NCBI GenBank assembly: GCA_019348435.1
Contig: JAHWJM010000212.1
Coordinates: 1-5,288 of the forward strand
Length of the DNA: 5,288 nt
Direction of reading: 5' to 3'
Source: Actinomycetota bacterium
GTDB taxonomy: Bacteria > Actinomycetota > Thermoleophilia > Solirubrobacterales > Solirubrobacteraceae
Positions 1-5,253 of this stretch are shown piece after piece. Within the stretch, counting starts at the first letter, position 1, and every line of letters begins with the position of its first letter. The notes beneath the pieces are model-generated. The model was not told the origin of the DNA, searched no databases, and was given only the letters and a program-made list of their open reading frames with translations. The position numbers and the translations under genes are program-made.

Positions 1-443
1 AGCGCTTCGGCGACGAGCTGCGCGGGGTCGAACCCGCGCGCGCGCCGTCGCCGCGGGTGCGGAGGCACGGCGACGAGCATCGTGCCAGGTCGGGCAAGCA
101 GTGCCGGCGGCACGTTCGCGGCGATCTGCGCCGCCATCACGTGCGCGAGCGGGCGCGCCGCTCCGAACTTCAGCGCGTGCATCGCGTCGCGCGCCACCCC
201 CTCGTAGGCGACCGCCGCCCAGGCGCGGTCAAAGGGCGCGTCGCGCGCCGGGCAGCGCCCGCGCGGATGCGGCAGCGGCAGCGCACAGCGCGGGCAGCAG
301 AGCCCCGCCATCCACGGCAGCCCGCGCCGGCAGCTCGCGCACACGACGTCGGCGGGGCGGATCGCCGTCGCCCGGCAGACGACACAGCGCGGCGGGACCG
401 CGAGCGCGACGATCTGCGCGAGCATCGAGCTCATCCGCGCCAT
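1..443 (-). CDS. comF: ComF-family phosphoribosyltransferase-like protein, N-terminal part (cut by window edge)
   Basis: Protein of the ComF family: an N-terminal zinc ribbon joined to a type I phosphoribosyltransferase-like domain. Relatives take part in DNA uptake or DNA metabolism; the exact reaction is not settled. About 147 residues are visible (numbered from the ATG at 443) of a usual 220-240. Cysteine pairs C20-x2-C23 and C35-x2-C38 form a zinc-ribbon pattern, followed by C49/C50, C53 and C64. The family's linker motifs follow: AYEGVARDAMHALKFG (79-94) and VPPHPRRRRARGFDPAQLV (127-144). The PRPP-binding loop should lie beyond position 1 and is not seen. In-frame ATGs also occur at 455, 434 and 425. 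I prefer 443, which has AGG 12 bases upstream, but the start is uncertain by a few codons. It is divergent from ctaG. The family call is firm; a competence role in this organism is not shown. Confidence 0.85.
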   Translation of the reverse strand, partial: MARMSSMLAQIVALAVPPRCVVCRATAIRPADVVCASCRRGLPWMAGLCCPRCALPLPHPRGRCPARDAPFDRAWAAVAYEGVARDAMHALKFGAARPLAHVMAAQIAANVPPALLARPGTMLVAVPPHPRRRRARGFDPAQLVAEA

Positions 444-470
444 CGTCGCGCCCATCCTGTGCCGGCGCGC

Positions 471-494
471 GCGCGGATCGCAACGATCCTGCGC
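471..494. promoter_or_regulatory. Imperfect inverted repeat between divergent comF and ctaG
   Basis: GGATCG-CAA-CGATCC (475-489) is a perfect 6-base inverted repeat. It is extended by flanking GCGC arms at 471-474 and 491-494, with one unpaired T at 490, giving a 10-base-pair dyad in total. It lies in the gap between two divergent genes, where an operator or leader hairpin would be expected. No T-run follows on either strand, so it is not a typical terminator. The dyad is seen directly; any regulatory role is inference. Confidence 0.35.
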
Positions 495-588
495 AGTCGC
501 TCCCCGGGCTGGCACAATCGCGGGCATCCTCGCCGCTCCCCTCGCCGTCGCTCCCGACGCCAGCTGGACCTTCGAGCCGGGCGCGATC

Positions 589-1335
589 GTGCTCGTCGCG
601 GCGCTCACGTTTCTCTACGTGCGCCGCTGGCGTGAGATCGACGGGTCCGCCGGGCGCCTGACGAGCTTCCTCGCCGGGATGGCGCTCGTGCTGATCGCGC
701 TGTGCTCGCCGATCGACCGCCTCGGCGAGCAGCTGTTTCTCATGCACATGGTCCAGCACCTCCTGCTGCTCGACCTGGCCCCCATCCTCGTCCTGCTGGG
801 GCTCACGAAGGTGCTGCTGCGCCCGTTGACGCGACGCCTCGTGCGGATCGAGCGCCGCGCGGGCGTGTTCGCGCATCCCATCTTCGCGATCGTGCTGTAC
901 GTCGCCACGATGGCGATCTGGCACATCCCCGCGATGTACGACGCGGCGCTCGAGCAGCCGGTGCTGCACGTCCTCGAGCACGTGACGTTCGGCATCGCCG
1001 GCGGCCTGTACTGGTGGCACCTGCTCTCGCCGATCCGCTCCCGCCAGCGTCTCGGCGGCATGGGTCCCGTGGTCTACATGCTGGCCACGAAGGTCTTCGT
1101 CGGCCTGCTCGGGATCCTGCTCGCCTTCTCGCCCGAGGCGATCTACGGCTTCTACGAACGCCAGCCCGGGTACTGGGGCCTGTCGCCGGAGACCGACCAG
1201 GCCGTCGGCGGGCTGATCATGGCGCTCGAGCAGTCGATCGTGATGGGCATCGCGCTCGTGTTCCTGTTCACCCGCGCGCTGGGCGAGAGCGAGCGCGAGG
1301 ACCAGCGCGCGGAGCGCTACGCCGACTCGAACTAG
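589..1335 (+). CDS. ctaG: CtaG-type cytochrome c oxidase assembly factor (Caa3_CtaG family)
   Basis: Multi-pass membrane protein needed, in the relatives studied, to form active aa3/caa3-type cytochrome c oxidase, probably at the copper-centre stage. Hallmarks, numbered from the GTG at 589: H53-x3-H57 in LMHMVQHLLLLDLAP, WHIPAMYDAAL (111-121), H127 and E130-H131 in the segment ending LYWWHL (140-145), and DQAVGGLIM (203-211). Hydrophobic segments lie at about 24-41, 49-72, 95-112, 126-146, 160-180 and 205-228. The first helix begins before the GTG: the open frame upstream encodes WTFEPGAIVLVAALTFLYV across positions 565-621, as expected for the family. No ATG, GTG or TTG occurs in this frame between 361 and 588. 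The annotated start is therefore the first canonical one, while the true start is probably near 517-526. The charged C-terminus ends at a TAG that overlaps the stop of the convergent ccdA. Confidence 0.9.
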   Translation: MLVAALTFLYVRRWREIDGSAGRLTSFLAGMALVLIALCSPIDRLGEQLFLMHMVQHLLLLDLAPILVLLGLTKVLLRPLTRRLVRIERRAGVFAHPIFAIVLYVATMAIWHIPAMYDAALEQPVLHVLEHVTFGIAGGLYWWHLLSPIRSRQRLGGMGPVVYMLATKVFVGLLGILLAFSPEAIYGFYERQPGYWGLSPETDQAVGGLIMALEQSIVMGIALVFLFTRALGESEREDQRAERYADSN

Positions 1336-2075
1336 ATTCCGTTGAGGAAGTCCAGCCCGACGTTGTCGAGCAGCCGCTGGGCCTCGATGTTCAGCTGCGT
1401 CAGCTCCCCCGTCCAGATCAGGATGCCCATGACGATGAGGATCGCCCCGCCGGTCGCGACGATCGCGGCGTAGTGGCGCTTGACGACGGCGAAGAGCGTC
1501 GTCATCCGGTTGAAGGCGACGGCTGTCAGCAGGAACGGAATGGCCAGCCCGGCGGAGTACCAGGCCAGCAGGTAGGCGCCGTGGGAGGCGGAGTTCGACA
1601 GCGACGCGGCGGTGAGGATCGCGCCGAGCGTGGGTCCGACGCAGGGCGTCCAGGCGATGGCGAACGCCGCGCCGACGACCAGCGGGCCGCCGTTGCCGGC
1701 GCGCTCCATGAGCGCGTCGATGCGCCACTCGCGGCCGAGTCGCGCGATGAACGGCGTCGCCAGGAAGAACACGCCGAGCGTGATGATCACCACGGCGGAG
1801 ATGCGCTCGAGCGTCTCGCGGTTGTCGTTGAGCGTCGAGCCGAGCTTCGTGGCGCCGAGGCCGAGGACGATGAAGATCGCGGAGAAGCTCGCGACGAACA
1901 GCAGCGCCGGCACGAGCACGCGTCGAGTCGATGCCTGCTCGAGCTCGGCGGGCTTGACGCCGGAGACCGCCGACAGGTAGCCGGGCACGAGCGGCAGCAC
2001 GCACGGGCTCAGAAACGAGATGAGGCCCGCCGCCAGGGCGGCGAGCACCCCCACCCCCGAGGCCGGATCGATCAT
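1332..2075 (-). CDS. ccdA: CcdA-type cytochrome c biogenesis / thiol-disulfide transport membrane protein
   Basis: Integral membrane protein of 247 residues, the short CcdA form of the DsbD transmembrane domain. The family passes electrons from cytoplasmic thioredoxin to extracytoplasmic thiol-disulfide proteins, which keep the haem-binding cysteines of apocytochrome c reduced. The two redox cysteines are present: C25 in FLSPCVLPLVPGY (21-33) and C145 in AWTPCVGPTLGAIL (141-154). About six hydrophobic helices are visible: 7-32, 54-75, 92-112, 131-156, 168-187 and 203-222. The ATG at 2075 is chosen because AGG lies 8 bases upstream and the next residues run straight into helix 1; the frame stays open 25 codons further upstream, but that extension looks non-coding. 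No thioredoxin-like, resB or resC partner is visible here. Convergent ctaG, another oxidase-biogenesis gene, lies downstream and shares its stop tetranucleotide. Confidence 0.92.
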   Translation of the reverse strand: MIDPASGVGVLAALAAGLISFLSPCVLPLVPGYLSAVSGVKPAELEQASTRRVLVPALLFVASFSAIFIVLGLGATKLGSTLNDNRETLERISAVVIITLGVFFLATPFIARLGREWRIDALMERAGNGGPLVVGAAFAIAWTPCVGPTLGAILTAASLSNSASHGAYLLAWYSAGLAIPFLLTAVAFNRMTTLFAVVKRHYAAIVATGGAILIVMGILIWTGELTQLNIEAQRLLDNVGLDFLNGI

Positions 2076-2104
2076 CGCGAGGACCTGCGGTCGGTCATGC
2101 GCCC

Positions 2105-2126
2105 CAGGATGCCCGATCGCATCCTG
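2105..2126. repeat. Perfect 7-bp inverted repeat (hairpin) upstream of ccdA
   Basis: CAGGATG (2105-2111) and CATCCTG (2120-2126) are exact reverse complements separated by 8 bases. The repeat lies 30 bases before the ccdA start, in the 90-base ugp-ccdA gap. There is no T-run after it, so it is at best a leader structure or a weak terminator. The structure is seen directly; the role is unknown. Confidence 0.3.
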
Positions 2127-2147
2127 CAACGTGCGGGTTGGGCGCCG

Positions 2148-2165
2148 CACCGCCTGCCGGCGGCG
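2148..2165 (-). terminator. Short GC hairpin directly after the ugp stop codon
   Basis: Read on the minus strand, CGCCGCC, a GGCA loop and GGCGGTG form a 7-base-pair stem with one G-U pair, starting on the base after the ugp TGA. No T-run follows, so this is not a standard intrinsic terminator. In GC-rich actinobacteria, stems without T-runs have been proposed as terminators or 3'-end stabilisers. In DNA this GC-rich, a chance stem of this size is quite possible. Confidence 0.25.
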
Positions 2166-3569
2166 TCAGCCCTCGAGCACGGTGCCGTCGTCGATGCGCC
2201 GCTGCCCGGCGCCGCTGTGTTCGACGCTGACCTCGCCGCGGACGACGACGCCGGCGCCGAAGGCGATGTCTCCCCGCACGGTCAGCCGCTGCGCCCCGAC
2301 GAGCGACGGCGGCCCCGCCGGGAAGCGCTCCTCCAAGTCGCGCACGAGCTTGAAGAACGCGGGGTCGAGCTTCACGAGCGGCGCGCCCTCGCCCGCCTTC
2401 GCGCGGGCCTCCGCGAGCACGATGCGTCCCCCCTCGCTCAGCTCGTATGCGTCGGAGCGCAGCGCGAGCAGGTCGTCGGTCGTCTTGACCGGGGCGAAGC
2501 GCTCCCGCGCGACACGCACCGCGCGCGCGCCGTCGAAGACGTCGATGGCCGCGCCCATCGCCGTCTCGAGCTGGATGACCGGCGGCGATTGCGGGTCGCC
2601 GGGGTCGATGGTCTTGTGGTTGACGATCATCGGCAGCCCGAGGACGCCCTCGCGCTCGGCCAGCACGTCGGCCAGCGCGCGCAGGTCGATCCACAGCGTG
2701 TTGGTGTTGAAGAAGCGATGGCGCGACGTGTCCTGGAACGCCTCTACGTCCTCCTCCGGCGTCTGCGCGATCTCGCGCAGGACGAGCCCGCCGTCCGGCC
2801 GCCGGGCGAGATGGCCGCCCTTGCGATCGGCGGGCGTGCGGTCGGCCACCTCCATGAGAAACGGCATCTGCTCGCGGGCGAACCAGGTGAGGATGCGCGG
2901 CTCCAGGACGGCGCCGAGGTTGTCGACGTTGGCCACGAACGCGTAGCGGTAGCCGCCCTCGAGCAGCGCGTCGAGCAGGCCCGAGCTCAGCAGCGACGGA
3001 TACAGGTCGCCGTGGCCGGGCGGCGCCCACTCCAGGGCCGGGTCGTCCGGCCACTGCGCCGGCGCGAGGTCCTCGGCCGTGAGCTTGGGCACCTTGCTCT
3101 GCAGGAAGTCGGCGGGCACGTCGTCGACCGGTAGGTCGATGTAGGGCTCGAGCGCGGCCAGCGAGGCCTCGCGCGTCGCGAAGCTGTTCATGAGCACCAG
3201 CGGCAGGCGGGCACCCGTCCGCTCGCGCAGATCGCGGATCTGATGCACGGTGATGTCGAGGAACGTCAGCCCGTCCTTGACCTCGAGCAGCGATTTCGGG
3301 CCGGTCATCCCCATGCTCGTGCCCAGGCCGCCGTTGAGCTTGATGACGACCGTCTGCTCAAGCGCCTCGCCTGCGCCCGGCTCGTCCTCGGGCAGCTCGT
3401 CGGCATCGGGCAGCTCCTCGACCGGCTCGATCTCCGATTCGGGCAGGGTGCCGCTGTCGCCGGCCCGCAGGCGCTCGTAGTAGTGGGCGAACGTCTTCTG
3501 CGCCACGTCGGCGACGCCGTCGGCGCGCATCTTCTCGAGCGCGGTCTGGAGTGGGTCGTCGTCGGTCAC
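2166..3569 (-). CDS. UTP-glucose-1-phosphate uridylyltransferase, eukaryote-like UDPGP family
   Basis: Makes UDP-glucose from UTP and glucose-1-phosphate, feeding cell-envelope polysaccharide and glycolipid synthesis; cytoplasmic. The sequence belongs to the UDPGP family (as eukaryotic UGP), not to the unrelated-looking bacterial GalU type. Motifs, numbered from the GTG at 3569: nucleotide-binding KLNGGLGTSMG (77-87) with GPKSLLEV (90-97); PPGHGDLYPSLLSSGLLD (183-200); NVDNLGAV (214-221); RFFNTNTLWIDL (285-296); NHKTID (317-322); QLETAMGAAIDVF (333-345); and RFAPVKTTDDLL (357-368), whose lysine is a conserved substrate contact. The C-terminus (about 422-450) has the hydrophobic rhythm of the family's beta-helix. 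At 467 residues it has normal length. Residues 46-71 form an acidic, proline-rich linker. GTG at 3569 is preferred because AGG lies 9 bases upstream; the TTG at 3578 touches that AGG. An alternative is a UDP-N-acetylhexosamine or UDP-sugar pyrophosphorylase of the same superfamily. Confidence 0.9.
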   Translation of the reverse strand: MTDDDPLQTALEKMRADGVADVAQKTFAHYYERLRAGDSGTLPESEIEPVEELPDADELPEDEPGAGEALEQTVVIKLNGGLGTSMGMTGPKSLLEVKDGLTFLDITVHQIRDLRERTGARLPLVLMNSFATREASLAALEPYIDLPVDDVPADFLQSKVPKLTAEDLAPAQWPDDPALEWAPPGHGDLYPSLLSSGLLDALLEGGYRYAFVANVDNLGAVLEPRILTWFAREQMPFLMEVADRTPADRKGGHLARRPDGGLVLREIAQTPEEDVEAFQDTSRHRFFNTNTLWIDLRALADVLAEREGVLGLPMIVNHKTIDPGDPQSPPVIQLETAMGAAIDVFDGARAVRVARERFAPVKTTDDLLALRSDAYELSEGGRIVLAEARAKAGEGAPLVKLDPAFFKLVRDLEERFPAGPPSLVGAQRLTVRGDIAFGAGVVVRGEVSVEHSGAGQRRIDDGTVLEG

Positions 3570-3618
3570 GGGAGGCAACCTACCCCGCAGCGGGCGGTGG
3601 GCGGCGCGCCGCGCCAGC

Positions 3619-4644
3619 TCAGCTGCGCCAGCTGGTCAGGTACTCGCGCTGCGCGACGGTCAGCTCGTCGATGCGCACGTCGAGCGAGGCGAGCTTCAGG
3701 CGGGCGATCTCGCGGTCGATCTCGTGCGGCACGGGCAGCACGCGCGGCGGCAGAGCGGCGCCGTGACGCGCCAGGTGCTCGACGCACAGCGCCTGGTTGG
3801 CGAACGACATGTCCATCACGGCGGCGGGGTGGCCCTCTGCCGCCGCGAGGTTGACGACGCGGCCTTGGGCGAGCAGGTTCAGCCGCCGCGTGCCGACTTC
3901 GAACTGCTCGACGAGCGGCAGCACCTGGCGCCGCTCCGACGCGAGGTCGGCGAGCTGGCCGACGGCGATCTCGACGTCGAAGTGGCCGGCGTTGGCGAGC
4001 ATCGCGCCGTCCTTCATCGCCGCGAAGTGCTCCCGCGTGAGGACGTCGCGGCCGCCGGTGACGGTGATGAAGACGTCGCCGCGCGCGGCGGCCTCGAGCG
4101 CCGGCATGACCTCGCAGCCGTCCATGCGCGCCTCGAGCGCGCGCATCGGCTCGACCTCGCAGACGATCACCGATGCGCCCGCCCCCTTGGCGCGCAGTGC
4201 CACCCCCCTCCCGGTCGCGCCGTAGCCGAGGACCACGACGGTATGACCGGCCAACAGCATGTTCGTCGCGCGCAGAATGCCGTCGAGCGTCGACTGGCCG
4301 GTGCCGTAGCGGTCGTTGAACGTGCGCTCGGTGAGCGACTCGTTGACGGCGAGAACGGGACAGTGCAGCGCGCCGTCGTGCTCGAGCGCGCGCAGGCGCA
4401 CGAGCCCGGTCGTCGTCTCCTCGGTGCCGCCGAGCAGCGACGCGCGCCAGCTCTCGTCGCCGGCGTGCAGGACGCTGAGCAGGTCGGCGCCATCGTCGAC
4501 CAGCCGCTCGGCCCCTCCCAGGCAGGCGTCGAGGTGGGCCGCACAGGAGTCGGAGACGAAGCCACGGCGAGGGGCGTCGAGCACGCCCATGACGAGTGCC
4601 CTCGTCGTCAGGTCGTAGGTGCGCACACCGAGGACGAGCCGCAT
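3619..4644 (-). CDS. Adenosylhomocysteinase-like protein with a DHPS-like N-terminus (chimeric, active site altered)
   Basis: 341 residues. From about residue 50 it matches adenosylhomocysteinase, which splits S-adenosylhomocysteine into adenosine and homocysteine using bound NAD: DDGADL (50-55), GGTEETTTG (72-80), RYGTGQSTLDGI (112-123), the NAD loop GYGATG (140-145), E163, NAGHFDVEI (218-226), GRVVNLAAAEGHP (261-273), MSFANQAL (279-286), and a C-terminus like the short Thermotoga/archaeal form. Only about 50 residues precede DDGADL; the family has over 100, including an active-site His, and these are missing. Instead residues 1-58 resemble the start of dihydropteroate synthase: TRALVMGVL (14-22), a degenerate version of its N-x-T-P-D-S-F motif (23-32), then a helix and GADLL. 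The catalytic Lys and Asp before RYGTGQS are E106 and N110. The start is supported by AGGG 8 bases before the ATG. It lies 49 bases upstream of ugp, same strand. Catalytic activity is doubtful; a chimeric assembly is the alternative. Confidence 0.8.
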   Translation of the reverse strand: MRLVLGVRTYDLTTRALVMGVLDAPRRGFVSDSCAAHLDACLGGAERLVDDGADLLSVLHAGDESWRASLLGGTEETTTGLVRLRALEHDGALHCPVLAVNESLTERTFNDRYGTGQSTLDGILRATNMLLAGHTVVVLGYGATGRGVALRAKGAGASVIVCEVEPMRALEARMDGCEVMPALEAAARGDVFITVTGGRDVLTREHFAAMKDGAMLANAGHFDVEIAVGQLADLASERRQVLPLVEQFEVGTRRLNLLAQGRVVNLAAAEGHPAAVMDMSFANQALCVEHLARHGAALPPRVLPVPHEIDREIARLKLASLDVRIDELTVAQREYLTSWRS

Positions 4645-4937
4645 CGGGGCGACCCTACGCCGGCGTCGCCCACCGCCGTCACCGAGATCGGGGCCGGAGC
4701 CGGCGGTGCCCGGGAGACCTCCGCCTCGAGGGTGGGCCGGGTGGCGAGCACGTCGATGCGCAGGTCGCCGACTCGCACCACCGCCCCGGCGGCGGGCACC
4801 ACGGCGTCGCGGATGCGATGGTCCTCCGGGGCCATGACCGCCCCCACGGGCAGGCGGCTCCGCAACAGGGCCACCGTGGCGGCGGTGGGGCGGGACGCGG
4901 CGCGCCTCAACCTTCGGCTGGCCGTGGAACAGAACAA
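4608..4937 (-). CDS. Coding-looking reading frame of unknown function, probably truncated at its 5' side
   Basis: This frame is open from 4961 down to a TGA at 4608-4610. From about 4905 downward almost every codon ends in G or C and the composition is rich in Ala, Val, Asp and Arg, as in a real gene of this genome. No convincing start is seen: TTG at 4937 and 4910, GTG at 4874 and ATG at 4835 are possible. The stop lies 37 bases inside the AHCY-like gene. The product is not recognised. The stretch LPVGAVMAPEDH, then VVRVGDLRIDVLA about 15 residues later, is loosely like part of a ComEC-type metallo-beta-lactamase domain, but no metal-binding motif is present, so I do not assign it. Its upstream end overlaps the plus-strand TPR-like gene, so at least one of the two must be cut short there. 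Confidence 0.35.
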   Translation of the reverse strand: MFCSTASRRLRRAASRPTAATVALLRSRLPVGAVMAPEDHRIRDAVVPAAGAVVRVGDLRIDVLATRPTLEAEVSRAPPAPAPISVTAVGDAGVGSPRCGSSSVCAPTT

Positions 4938-5253
4938 AGGCGACCTGCCGATGTGCCGGGGTCATTGGATACTCGGCGCGCATCTGCTCGTCATCAAGGA
5001 TGAGTTCGCGGCGCGGGAGCAATTCGAGGAATCCGCGCGTTTCGCCGAGCGGGCCGAATCGGTCGCAGAAGTCTGGCTGGCGCGGGGATTCGCCGCGCTC
5101 GCCCGCTGGCTCGATTCCCCCGGGGATGAAAGAACACTGACGGAGATCCGGGACCACCTCTCCCGCCTGGAGGGGCTGGACCACGGCGCAGAGTTCCGGA
5201 AGCAGATCCTCACCGCCGCGCGGGTCTTCGGGGCGGAGCTGCCGCCGGTATGA
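4876..5253 (+). CDS. TPR-like helical protein or C-terminal fragment
   Basis: 125 residues from the GTG at 4876. The sequence forms alternating amphipathic helices spaced like tetratricopeptide repeats: a helix ending AVEQNKGD, then GHWILGAHLLVIKDEFAA, AREQFEESARFAERAES, VAEVWLARGFAALARWL, a helix with TLTEIRDHLSRLEGL, and a last one with FRKQILTAARVFGAEL. Such repeats bind other proteins; no catalytic motif is seen. AGGG lies 5 bases before the GTG at 4876; an ATG at 4951 with AAAGG upstream would give only 100 residues. The open frame runs far further upstream, but there it is antisense to the AHCY-like gene. Codons rare in the other genes (ATA, AAA, AGA, CAA, CGT) occur here and the GC content is lower, suggesting a different origin. 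The protein starts abruptly inside a repeat, so it may be the tail of a larger TPR protein. The specific family is not identified. Confidence 0.6.
   Translation: MAAVGRDAARLNLRLAVEQNKGDLPMCRGHWILGAHLLVIKDEFAAREQFEESARFAERAESVAEVWLARGFAALARWLDSPGDERTLTEIRDHLSRLEGLDHGAEFRKQILTAARVFGAELPPV

Noticed and set aside
57..661. Two plus-strand frames over the comF region
   Set aside because: They are Arg-rich shadows antisense to comF, whose cysteine motifs fix the true frame.
229..2004. Long minus-strand open frame (591 codons) over comF, ctaG and ccdA
   Set aside because: Low-complexity Arg/Ala translation in the wrong frame of three recognisable genes; no motif.
702..3134. Very long plus-strand open frame (810 codons)
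   Set aside because: It crosses the convergent ctaG/ccdA boundary and lies antisense to ccdA and ugp, which have clear family motifs. Its translation is Arg/Ala/Gly/Asp-rich with no domain; long antisense frames are expected at this GC content.
3601..3612. Perfect 12-base palindrome GCGGCGCGCCGC just after the AHCY-like stop
   Set aside because: Made only of G and C in DNA this GC-rich, with no T-run and no second copy seen; chance is the simplest explanation.
4690..4835. Metallo-beta-lactamase (ComEC-like) domain in the minus-strand frame
   Set aside because: Similarity is limited to short hydrophobic patterns such as RVGDLRIDVLA; no HxHxDH motif or other metal ligands are present.
3724..4860. 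Upstream extension of the TPR-like plus-strand frame
   Set aside because: Antisense to the AHCY-like gene; the translation loses the helical TPR pattern and becomes shadow-like. Only the part from about 4876 is credible.
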